A program made the position numbers and the translations under genes. Below the pieces are notes generated by a model that worked only from the letters and a program-made list of their open reading frames with translations, had not been told where the DNA came from and made no database searches. A stretch of DNA of 9,019 bases from Chloroflexota bacterium (GTDB taxonomy: Bacteria > Chloroflexota > Dormibacteria > Dormibacterales > Dormibacteraceae), in NCBI GenBank assembly GCA_005880175.1, contig VBJR01000280.1:1-9019 (forward strand), written 5' to 3'. Below are positions 1 through 5,839 of the stretch, piece by piece; the stretch's first letter is position 1, and every line of letters starts with the position of its first letter.

Positions 1-975
1 TCGGCGCTCTCCCGCAGCGCGAACAGCGAGACGTCGAAGCTGGCCCGCACGGCCATCTCGCCGGCGCTCAGCGCCTCCAGCCGGTGGGCGGCGTCGGCCA
101 GGTGTGCCGACAGCTCGCGGACCGGCCACGCCGGCCTCGCCGCGAGCCGGGCGCCCGCCAGCCGGACGGCCAGCGGCAGCTCCCCGCAGCGGCGGACGAC
201 GTCGGTCGCGGCCGCCCGCTCCGCGGCGATCCGCCCGGGCCCGGCGATCCGGCCCAGCAGCTCCAGCGCCTGGTCGGCCGGCAGCACGTCCAGGTGCAGC
301 GGCCGCACGCCCTCCAGCGTGGCCAGCACCTGGCGGCTCGTGACCAGCACCGCGCACGTCAGGCTGCCGGGCAGCAGCGGGCGAACCTGCTCGGCGCAGC
401 GGGCGTTGTCCAGGAGGATCAGCAGGCGCCGGCCGGCGGCCAGCGAGCGGAACCGGGCGGCCGCCTCCTCGACGCCGCCCGGGACGGGCGCCGGCTCCCC
501 GCCGAGCGAGCGGAGCATGCGGCCGAGCGCGTCCAGCGGGTCGAGCGGGGCCAGGCCGGCGGTGGCGCCCTATGCCGTCGATGGCGCTGATCACGACCGG
601 GCTGGCGTCACCGGCCCCGAGCAGCTCGCGGAGCGCCGCCACCTCGCCGGTCCGGCCGGTGAAGTCCGCCGGCGCCCGGGGCAGCTCGCGGGGCGCCGGA
701 GCGGCGCCGGCCGCGGCCACGGCGGCCGCGACGGCGGCGGGCTCGGCCGGGGCGTCGGCGATCAGGCCCAGCTCCTGCGGGCCCGCCCCGAACAGCGTGC
801 AGAGCTTCTCCCGGAAGAACGGGATCGGCGCCTGGCGGCCGAGCTCCCACCGGCTGACGGTCTCGGTGGACGTGCCGACCGCCTTCGCGACGTGCGCCTG
901 CGTCCAGTTGCGCTCCTCGCGGGCGCGCCGAAGCCGGTCGTTGCGGGCGGCGAAACCGCGGGCTGAACTCCCCAT
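1..975 (-). pseudogene. XRE-HTH / NB-ARC (AfsR-like) transcriptional regulator, frame broken at the P-loop, 3' end outside window
   Basis: The N-terminus (ATG at 975) has an XRE-type helix-turn-helix at about residues 12-68 (NWTQAHVAKAVGTSTETVSRWE), then an Ala/Pro linker and the start of an NB-ARC NTPase (DFTGRTGEVAALRELLG, then VVISAIDG). At about 571 this frame stops making sense. From 569 leftward, the frame reached by skipping one base continues the same domain: TAGLAPLDPLDALGRML, Walker B LLILLDNAR, sensor-like LVTSR, GxP-type ELPLAVRLAG, then ASFDVSLFAL at the window edge. The Walker A segment expected between the two halves (GGxGKT plus the helix leading to FPDGQL...LHG) is absent from every frame. 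By comparison with the family, roughly 30 codons seem lost, plus a frame change. Such proteins are cytoplasmic ATP/ADP-switch regulators of secondary metabolism or development; this copy would not bind nucleotide. It is either a pseudogene or an assembly error. It diverges from the Tat-exported gene. Confidence 0.8.
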
Positions 976-1022
976 GCGCGCAGGTCCGCGCGTATTCTCA
1001 CACGCCGTCCCGCGCCGGCAAC

Positions 1023-1042
1023 TCGTCTAGTAGTCGTCTAGT
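1023..1042. repeat. Direct repeat TCGTCTAGT x2, 11-bp period, in divergent intergenic region
   Basis: TCGTCTAGT occurs at 1023-1031 and again, identically, at 1034-1042. The 11-bp period is one helical turn. The repeat lies in the 101-bp gap between the leftward regulator and the rightward Tat-exported gene. Side-by-side repeats on one DNA face are the usual layout for activators that bind in tandem, for example SARP-type proteins. The adjacent regulator has an XRE rather than a SARP DNA-binding domain, so which protein binds here is unknown. Confidence 0.5.
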
Positions 1043-1063
1043 CCACGGCCACTACGGCTGGGG

Positions 1064-1076
1064 CATAGTTGCCGCG
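1064..1076 (+). promoter_or_regulatory. -10-like CATAGT placed for a leaderless ATG at 1077
   Basis: CATAGT at 1064-1069 has the A, T, A and T of the TATAAT consensus. A start site seven bases beyond it falls at about 1076, next to the ATG at 1077. No purine-rich Shine-Dalgarno sequence precedes this ATG and no good -35 is visible. Weak call, made mainly from the geometry. Confidence 0.35.
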
Positions 1077-2091
1077 ATGACCGACACGGACGGCGGAGGA
1101 CGGATCGCCCGGCGCGACGTCCTGAAGGCTGGCCTCGTCCTTGGCGCCGGCGCCGCGTTCGGCCGCGCCGCGCTGCCCCGAACGGCCGCGGCGGCCGGGG
1201 TGACCGCCTCCGAGCTGCTCGTGCGCGTGGACCTGATGGACACCGGCGGCCGCCCGCTGCTGATCGGCGCCACGTTCTGGGAGTCCCCGGACATCGCGGC
1301 GGCGTCCACCGACGCCTGGGGCCGGGTGCCGCCGGACACGGACACCACCGTCCGGGTCACGGCCCGGAACATCGGCGCCGCGACCGCGACCGGCGTGGGC
1401 GCGACGTTCTGGTGGGCGCCCTCCTCCACCAGCATCGCGCCCGACACGGCCACGCTGATCGGCGCCTCGTCCTCCCCCCTGTCGATCGCGCCCGGCGGCT
1501 CCGCCGTGCTGGAGAGCCCGACCTGGCACACCGTCACCGGCGACGAGTGCCTGGTCGTCCAGCTCGCGTCCGACCAGGAGTCGGCGGCCCACCCGTTCCT
1601 GCCCGAGCTGGACCGCCTGGTCGGCCAGCGCAACGCATCCGTCCTCGCCAACCCGCCTGCTCGTCGCCAGCCGGTTCGTCCACAACGCGGATCGCCTGCT
1701 GGGACAGGACCTCGGCATCAGCCCGGTGGACGTGCTCGTCCACATCGACGAGCCGCCGGCGGCGGCGATCGCGAAGCGGCTCGGCCTGGTCGTCCAGCCG
1801 GCCGACCCGGGGACCGGCGTCAAGCTGCTGGGCCTCGCGCCGGGCGGCCGGGACGCGGGCGGGTTCAGCGAGGCGGACCTGGGCCTGCTCCGGCAGCGCT
1901 CGGGCGGCGAGCCCCAGGGCTGGGGCCGGGTCCTGGCGGCCTTCACCCTGCCCGGCCTGGCGACGGCGATCGCGACCCTGCGCGTCGACCGCACGGCGCC
2001 GGCCGACGCGGCGGTGGTGCACGAGTTCCGCCAGGTCAGCGAGGGCGTGCTGCTGGGCGGGTACGCGATGGTGCTGCCGCCCGGCCAGTAG
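1077..2091 (+). pseudogene. Tat-exported Ig/CARDB-like protein of unknown function, frame change near 1650
   Basis: The N-terminus carries a twin-arginine signal (ARRDVLKAG, then a Gly/Ala-rich hydrophobic stretch to about residue 40), predicting Tat export. Residues of about 45-190 look like an Ig/CARDB-like beta domain known from actinomycete hypothetical proteins (TVRVTARNIGAATATGV, GGSAVLESPTW, GDECLVVQLAS, and a typical end DRLVGQRNASVL). After about 1650 that frame turns into Arg/Pro-rich nonsense. The next frame, entered by skipping one base (codons from 1651, TRLLVASRF), continues sensibly to TAG at 2089-2091. The C-terminal part (about 147 residues: VDVLVHIDEP, FTLPGLATAIATLRVDR, HEFRQVSEGVLLGGYAMVL) has the look of a real beta-rich domain, but I do not recognise its function. 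Joined, the product would be about 337 residues. A 1-nt insertion or 2-nt deletion, in the genome or the sequence, explains the break. The start has no Shine-Dalgarno sequence. Confidence 0.7.
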
Positions 2092-2092
2092 C

Positions 2093-2104
2093 TACGCTGC
2101 TCGG
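2093..2104 (+). promoter_or_regulatory. -10-like TACGCT six bases before a GTG start (leaderless geometry)
   Basis: TACGCT at 2093-2098 fits the actinobacterial TAnnnT -10 pattern. A start site seven bases downstream is 2105, the first base of the GTG that begins the HAD gene. There is no Shine-Dalgarno sequence between the upstream TAG (2089-2091) and that GTG. No convincing -35 is seen. This spacing is what known leaderless actinomycete genes show. Confidence 0.45.
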
Positions 2105-2761
2105 GTGGAGGCGGTCGTCTTCGACCTCGACGGCGTGCTCGTGGACTCCGAGCCGGTGTGGGAGGAGGTGCGCAGGGCGGTCGTGGCGGAGCACGGCGGC
2201 CGCTGGCAGCCGGACACGCAGCGGCGGCTGATGGGCATGAGCACGTCCGAGTGGGCGAGCTACCTGAGCGGCGAGCTGGGCGTCGCGCTGTCCCCGGCCG
2301 AGGTGGCCGGCGTGGTCATCGGCGGGATGGCGGCGCGGTACGACGAGCGGCTGCCGCTGATGGAAGGCGCCGTGGACGCGGTGCGGCGGATGGCGGCCCG
2401 GTGGCCCCTGGGCCTGGCCTCCTCCTCGCCGCGGCGGCTGATCGACCTCACGCTGGACCGCGCCGGCCTGGCCCGGTACTTCGCGGCCAGCGTCTCCACC
2501 GAGGAGGTGGAGCGGGGCAAGCCGGCGCCGGACGTGTACCTGGAGGTGGCCCGCCGGCTGGGCGTTGACCCGCGGTCGTCCGCCGCGATCGAGGACTCGA
2601 GCCACGGCCTGCGCTCGGCGGCCCGGGCGGGCCTGCTGGTCGTGGCCGTGCCCCACCCGAGGTACCCACCGGACCCCGACGCCCTGGCCGGGGCCGTGGC
2701 GGTGCTCCCGGCGCTGCCGGCGCAGACCGTCGAGCTGGTCGACGGTCTGCGCCGGCCCTGA
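2105..2761 (+). CDS. HAD-superfamily phosphatase, beta-phosphoglucomutase-like
   Basis: A complete 218-residue cytoplasmic protein. All four HAD motifs are visible. Motif I is DLDGVLVDSE at residues 7-16, with D7 as the expected nucleophile and D9 as the acid/base. Motif II is LASSS at 104-108. Motif III is K139 in RGKPAPDVYLE. Motif IV is IEDSSHG with E163/D164 binding magnesium. The helical cap between motifs I and II (about residues 18-90) is the C1 type of the beta-phosphoglucomutase/phosphatase subfamily. Substrate cannot be set from sequence; a sugar phosphate or other small phosphomonoester is likely. The GTG at 2105 is chosen because the conserved first strand VEAVVFDLDG follows at once and no other start fits. 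The gene lies 13 bp after the Tat-exported gene but has its own -10-like element. Its last codons form a perfect terminator hairpin facing the convergent GH54 gene, whose stop is 10 bases away. Confidence 0.93.
   Translation: MEAVVFDLDGVLVDSEPVWEEVRRAVVAEHGGRWQPDTQRRLMGMSTSEWASYLSGELGVALSPAEVAGVVIGGMAARYDERLPLMEGAVDAVRRMAARWPLGLASSSPRRLIDLTLDRAGLARYFAASVSTEEVERGKPAPDVYLEVARRLGVDPRSSAAIEDSSHGLRSAARAGLLVVAVPHPRYPPDPDALAGAVAVLPALPAQTVELVDGLRRP
2716..2756. terminator. Perfect 18-bp hairpin between convergent genes, inside HAD C-terminal codons
   Basis: Bases 2716-2733 pair without a mismatch with 2739-2756 (right arm TCGACGGTCTGCGCCGGC), leaving the five-base loop GCTGG. The structure ends two bases before the HAD stop codon (2759-2761) and lies about 15 bases past the GH54 stop (2771-2773) on the other strand. 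It is symmetric, so it could end transcription from both sides. No T-tract follows on either strand, as is common for actinomycete terminators. Confidence 0.75.
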
Positions 2762-2770
2762 GCCGGGTGC

Positions 2771-4201
2771 TTACTGCATCGACGCGTCGTCGATGAAGAA
2801 GTTGTCCGTGCCGGACAGCGTCTCCACGTAGAACCTGGCGGACGACAGCGCGCCGCTCCAGGACACCGTGGTGGTGCCGGTCAGCAGCGTCCAGCCGGAC
2901 GAGTTGACCGCGCCCTGGGCCAGGGTGACGAAGTTCGTCGTCCCGTTGGCGGTCAGCATCAGCGTGACCTTGCCGGTCGGGGCGTTGCTCTGCGTCCGCA
3001 TCCACACGTTCGTCGTGTAGCTCTTGCCGTTGGTCAGCTTCGAGGTCAGGTCCTGGCTGGGGCCGTTCCACGACGCGGTCCGGCCGGTCAGCAGCAGTGA
3101 GTCGGCGCCGCTGTGGACCTGGCTGGTGCTGGCGGCGAGCGTGCCGCTGCCGAACACCGACCACCCGCTCGTCCCGGACTCGATGTTCCCGTTCGTCAGC
3201 AGGTTCGGGGCCGTCGAGACGGTGGTGCTGTAGCCGACCGACACGATGTTGGACTGGACGGAGTTCTCCGTCGCGTCCGAGGGCAGGCCGGACGTCATGA
3301 CCCCCTCGAAGAAGGAGCCGGCGTCGCCCTTGCTGTTGTCGCCGCCGATGCCCAGGATGATGCCCCCCTCCAGGTGCAGGGGCGTGTACCCGCTCGTGGT
3401 GGGCAGCGGTCCGCTGTAGTCGGTCTTGAGGCCGCCCGAGTTCGCGTTGGCGTCCTTGATCGCGTACGTCGTCGAGTTCATCTTGACCATGCCGGTGACG
3501 AAGGTGCTGTTCCGGCCCGTGTTGTTGGTGTTGGTGCCGTTCGCGCCCGCGAACAGGCCGTTCTCCAGGTCGGCCATGACCCACGGGCCGGAGCCGACGC
3601 ACTGGCCCGGCACGACGAACCCGAACCAGCACAGCGTGCCGAAGTACACGGCACCCATGTGGCCGTTGCCGTTGTCCCGGGCGTTGGTCTCGGCGTTGCC
3701 GTAGTCGAAGCAGCAGCCGCTGTTCACATGGCCGCCCGCGGCGACCATGTAGACACCCTGTGCCCCGCTGCCGGTCGCGATGCTCGCGTTGGCGAGCGCG
3801 TCAGGGCCGCCGGCGGCCCCGCCGGCCGGCGCCTGCGTGAGGTGGTTGCCCCTCGACGTCTGGTCGTAGATGACCGTGATGACGCACGAGGTGCCCGCGC
3901 AGAACGAGTCCTGCGCCGCGGCGTTGGCGAACCCGCCCGCGCTCAGGGTCCCGATGTCGGTCGTCGCGTTGTCCGACGCCCGTCTGACCTGGTACAGCCT
4001 GCCGCTGTACGCGCCGAACAGCGCGCGGGTCGTGCTGTGCGCGGCGACGCACGGCGTGCCCCCCGACGCGTAGATGTCGCAGGGCCCGGTTCCCGCGGCA
4101 AAGGCCTCCTGCCGCACCGCGCCCACCTCGCTCGACAGGAGCATCACGAGCGGCACGAGCAGCAGCGCCGGGCGCCGGAAGAATCGGTCGAGCCTCCCCA
4201 T
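2771..4201 (-). CDS. abfB: Secreted GH54 alpha-L-arabinofuranosidase with C-terminal CBM4/9-like domain
   Basis: A 476-residue exported enzyme that removes terminal arabinofuranose from arabinan or arabinoxylan. Residues 1-35 are a Sec signal peptide (FFRR, hydrophobic core, cleavage near AFA-AG). Residues of about 39-325 are the GH54 catalytic domain, opening with GPCDIYASGGTPCVAAHSTT. E213 (ADLENGLF) and D288 (GIGGDNS) match the nucleophile and acid/base described for Aspergillus AbfB (E221 and D297). The family disulfide pairs C41/C51 and C101/C106 and the vicinal C163-C164 are present. Residues of about 332-476 (NLLTNGNIESGTSGWSVFG...) resemble a CBM4/9 jelly-roll rather than the fungal CBM42. 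Compared with remembered AbfB sequences, roughly 30 residues between PDALAN and IATGSG (about residue 139) are missing, in frame. ATG 4201 is preferred over GTG 4204 because the ribosome site then has six-base spacing. Likely induced by plant-cell-wall sugars. Confidence 0.9.
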   Translation of the reverse strand: MGRLDRFFRRPALLLVPLVMLLSSEVGAVRQEAFAAGTGPCDIYASGGTPCVAAHSTTRALFGAYSGRLYQVRRASDNATTDIGTLSAGGFANAAAQDSFCAGTSCVITVIYDQTSRGNHLTQAPAGGAAGGPDALANASIATGSGAQGVYMVAAGGHVNSGCCFDYGNAETNARDNGNGHMGAVYFGTLCWFGFVVPGQCVGSGPWVMADLENGLFAGANGTNTNNTGRNSTFVTGMVKMNSTTYAIKDANANSGGLKTDYSGPLPTTSGYTPLHLEGGIILGIGGDNSKGDAGSFFEGVMTSGLPSDATENSVQSNIVSVGYSTTVSTAPNLLTNGNIESGTSGWSVFGSGTLAASTSQVHSGADSLLLTGRTASWNGPSQDLTSKLTNGKSYTTNVWMRTQSNAPTGKVTLMLTANGTTNFVTLAQGAVNSSGWTLLTGTTTVSWSGALSSARFYVETLSGTDNFFIDDASMQ

Positions 4202-4207
4202 CACTGG

Positions 4208-4214
4208 CTCCCCC
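4208..4214 (-). promoter_or_regulatory. Strong Shine-Dalgarno GGGGGAG for the GH54 gene
   Basis: GGGGGAG on the minus strand lies six bases before ATG 4201 and only three before GTG 4204, so it favours the ATG. It is the clearest ribosome binding site in the window; the other starts lack a comparable one. Confidence 0.75.
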
Positions 4215-4221
4215 TTTGTCC

Positions 4222-4254
4222 GATATTTCGGCGGATTGACGAGATTTCGGCGGA
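4222..4254 (-). promoter_or_regulatory. Tandem operator-like repeats in the GH54 leader
   Basis: On the plus strand, GATATTTCGGCGGA (4222-4235) and GAGATTTCGGCGGA (4241-4254) agree at 13 of 14 positions, at 19-bp spacing. A third TTTCGG lies at 4263-4268, 18 bp further on, inside the presumed promoter. On the coding (minus) strand these read CCGAAA. The core is like the CGAAA half-sites reported upstream of Streptomyces xylanase genes. I infer binding sites for a sugar-responsive repressor; the repressor gene is not in view. Confidence 0.5.
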
Positions 4255-4260
4255 GCCTCG

Positions 4261-4290
4261 ATTTTCGGGAACGTACCGGAAAGCTGTCAA
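4261..4290 (-). promoter_or_regulatory. Candidate promoter of GH54 gene: TTGACA-N18-GAAAAT
   Basis: On the minus strand a perfect -35 hexamer TTGACA (4290-4285) is followed after 18 bases by GAAAAT (4266-4261), a partial -10. The expected start site near 4254 gives a leader of about 50 bases. An imperfect inverted repeat TTTCCGG/CCCGAAA sits in the spacer, which would suit a repressor site. Confidence 0.5.
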
Positions 4291-4315
4291 GCGGCGATCC
4301 CGGCGCCGGTCGCGA

Positions 4316-5569
4316 TCACCGGGCGCCGTAGTCGACCTGCCGGGCCAGGTCGCCGGCCCGGGCCAGGATCGCCTCCGCGTCGTCCAGCGGCGGGTAGATC
4401 AGCCGGCGGTTGATCGTCTGCTTCATCTGCTTGCCCTCCGCCCCGCGGTACTGGACGGCGCGCTCCCAGCCGCGGGTGAACACCGCGCCGGCGGCGCCCA
4501 GGTCGAGGCACGTGACGTAGGGCTGGGGGGCGAACCGGACGCCGGGCAGCTCGAGCAGGTCGGCGGCCGCGTTGTAGCCGGCGTGCTTGCCCAGGGGAGT
4601 GGCGTGCTGGCAGCTCTGCATGACCAGGCGGTCCGGCTCGGCCACGGCCGCGGCCGTGTCGCCGGCGGCGAAGACATCGGGTGATTCCGGCACGCGCAGG
4701 TACTCGTCCACGTGCAGCCGGCCCAGCGGGTCGTGACGGCCCGGCACCTGGCGCGTCAGCGGCGACGCCTGCAGCCCCGCCGTCCACACCACGGTCCGGG
4801 CCGCGATCTCCGCGCCGTCGGCGAGACGGACGCCCTCCGGGCTGACCGACGCCAGCGTCCGGGACAGCCGGACGTCCACGCCCACCTGCGCCAGCGCGTC
4901 GAGGATCGCCGGGCGCGGACCCGGGCCGAGCTCCGGCCCCACCACGTCGTTCCGCTCGACCAGGACCACGCGCGCCTCGTCCGCCGCCCCGTGCTCGGCG
5001 GCGCGCTCCCGCAGGCGGCCGGCCAGCTCGGTCGCCACCTCGATGCCGGCGAAGCCCGCCCCGACGACCACCGCCGTGAACCGGCCGGGCCCCTCGCGCA
5101 GCTGCCGCAGGTGGGAGTCCAGCGCGGTCGCGGCCCCCAGCGTGTCCACGTCGTAGAGGTGCTCCGCGCCGGGCAGGTCGGGGCGGCGCAGCCGGCTCCC
5201 CGTGGCCAGCACCAGCCGGCGGTACGCGATGGTGCCGGGCTGGCCCTCGCGGCCGATCGTGGCGACGGTGCGGTTGGCGGTGTCGATGCCGGTGACGGTC
5301 GCCGCGATGCGCCGCACGCCGATCGGCTCGAGCACCCGGTCGATCGGCACCCGCATCCGGTCCGGGTCGGCCTCGTACAGCCGCGGCCGGATGACCAGGT
5401 CGTCGCCGGGGGCCACGAGCGCGATGGCGAGGTCGGCACCCTCCCGCCGGCGCACGTGGGCCGCGGTGGCCGCCGCCCACACGCCGGCGAAGCCGCCGCC
5501 GAGAACGAGGACGTCGGACGTCGGGTGGGTGTGCAGGGCGTCTCCGATTCTGGTCGCCATGATCGACAT
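4316..5569 (-). CDS. FAD/NAD(P)-dependent oxidoreductase, NDH-2-like
   Basis: A 417-residue protein with the two-dinucleotide-fold layout of pyridine nucleotide-disulfide oxidoreductases. The FAD-binding start is DVLVLGGGFAGVWAA (GxGxxG at residues 24-29). The ATG motif is LVLATGS at 119-125. The NAD(P)H fold is AVVVGAGFAGIEVATEL (170-175). TVVWTAG (259-265) and the second FAD contact VFAAGDTAA (G303-D304) follow. No CxxxxC redox pair is seen, so it is not a disulfide reductase; the family reduces quinones or other acceptors with NADH. The C-terminal CQHATPLGKHAGYNAA sits where NDH-2 enzymes have their quinone-site AQxAxQxG motif but matches it only partly, so a respiratory role is likely rather than certain. 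The start is ambiguous: GTG 5575, ATG 5569 or ATG 5560. ATG 5569 has CGGGA nine bases upstream. It begins 51 bp after the ribbon-helix-helix gene and may share its transcript. Confidence 0.85.
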   Translation of the reverse strand: MSIMATRIGDALHTHPTSDVLVLGGGFAGVWAAATAAHVRRREGADLAIALVAPGDDLVIRPRLYEADPDRMRVPIDRVLEPIGVRRIAATVTGIDTANRTVATIGREGQPGTIAYRRLVLATGSRLRRPDLPGAEHLYDVDTLGAATALDSHLRQLREGPGRFTAVVVGAGFAGIEVATELAGRLRERAAEHGAADEARVVLVERNDVVGPELGPGPRPAILDALAQVGVDVRLSRTLASVSPEGVRLADGAEIAARTVVWTAGLQASPLTRQVPGRHDPLGRLHVDEYLRVPESPDVFAAGDTAAAVAEPDRLVMQSCQHATPLGKHAGYNAAADLLELPGVRFAPQPYVTCLDLGAAGAVFTRGWERAVQYRGAEGKQMKQTINRRLIYPPLDDAEAILARAGDLARQVDYGAR

Positions 5570-5595
5570 GCTCACCGATCCCGAGCGGCGCGCGC

Positions 5596-5613
5596 CCGCG
5601 CGGCCCCGCGCGG
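5596..5613 (-). terminator. Short GC hairpin between the RHH and oxidoreductase genes
   Basis: CCGCGC (5596-5601) pairs with GCGCGG (5608-5613) around a six-base loop, beginning eight bases past the RHH stop codon on the minus strand. With only six pairs and no T-tract it could be a weak terminator, an attenuator or chance in GC-rich DNA. Confidence 0.3.
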
Positions 5614-5620
5614 AGGCTGA

Positions 5621-5839
5621 TCAGCCGGCCCACTCGACGGGCCCGGACCGGGCCGGCCGGCGCGCCCGGGCCGGCCGTGCGGCGGCCTCCGGGAGCCGGC
5701 CGGCATCGACGAGGGCCCGGCGGAGCAGGAACTCGATCTGCGCGTTGCTGCTCCGGAGCTCCTCGGCGGCCCACCGCGCCAGCGCGTCGTGGACGGCGGG
5801 ATCCAGCCGCAGCAGGACGCTCTTGCGCTCGGTGGTCAT
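5621..5839 (-). CDS. Small ribbon-helix-helix (Arc/CopG-like) DNA-binding protein
   Basis: A 72-residue protein. Residues 2-45 have the ribbon-helix-helix pattern: a short beta strand (ERKSVLLRLD, alternating polar and hydrophobic), helix A (PAVHDALARWAAEELRS), then the turn SSNAQ and helix B (IEFLLRRALVDAG). The tail is Arg/Ala/Pro-rich. RHH proteins dimerise and place the paired strands in the DNA major groove, usually as repressors or antitoxins. The ATG at 5839 overlaps the TGA of the SPFH gene (ATGA) and has no Shine-Dalgarno sequence, so translation is probably coupled to it. Starts further upstream would overlap the SPFH coding end more. No toxin gene is adjacent, so despite the HicB/Arc-antitoxin look I do not call it a toxin-antitoxin pair. 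This gene next to SPFH is a recurrent arrangement I know from Streptomyces genomes. Target DNA is unknown; the GATA palindromes upstream of the operon are candidates. Confidence 0.85.
   Translation of the reverse strand: MTTERKSVLLRLDPAVHDALARWAAEELRSSNAQIEFLLRRALVDAGRLPEAAARPARARRPARSGPVEWAG

Noticed and set aside
974..995. GCGCGC/GCGCG arms around the regulator start codon as an autoregulatory operator
   Set aside because: The arms are simple GC alternation and only partly symmetric; expected often at this base composition.
3113..4684. A 523-codon open frame on the plus strand opposite the GH54 gene and the oxidoreductase end
   Set aside because: Its protein is Arg/Ala/Gly/Val-rich with no domain pattern, and it crosses two well-supported genes on the other strand. 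Long antisense frames are expected where GC-rich third positions remove stop codons.
5615..5626. Palindrome GGCTGATCAGCC overlapping the RHH stop codon
   Set aside because: Perfect over 12 bp, but as a hairpin it is short and its placement at a stop codon fits no clear operator role; noted only.
4287..5774. A 495-codon open frame on the minus strand overlapping the oxidoreductase in another frame
   Set aside because: Low-complexity Arg/Gly/Ala/Pro composition; the overlapped frame has complete FAD and NAD motifs.
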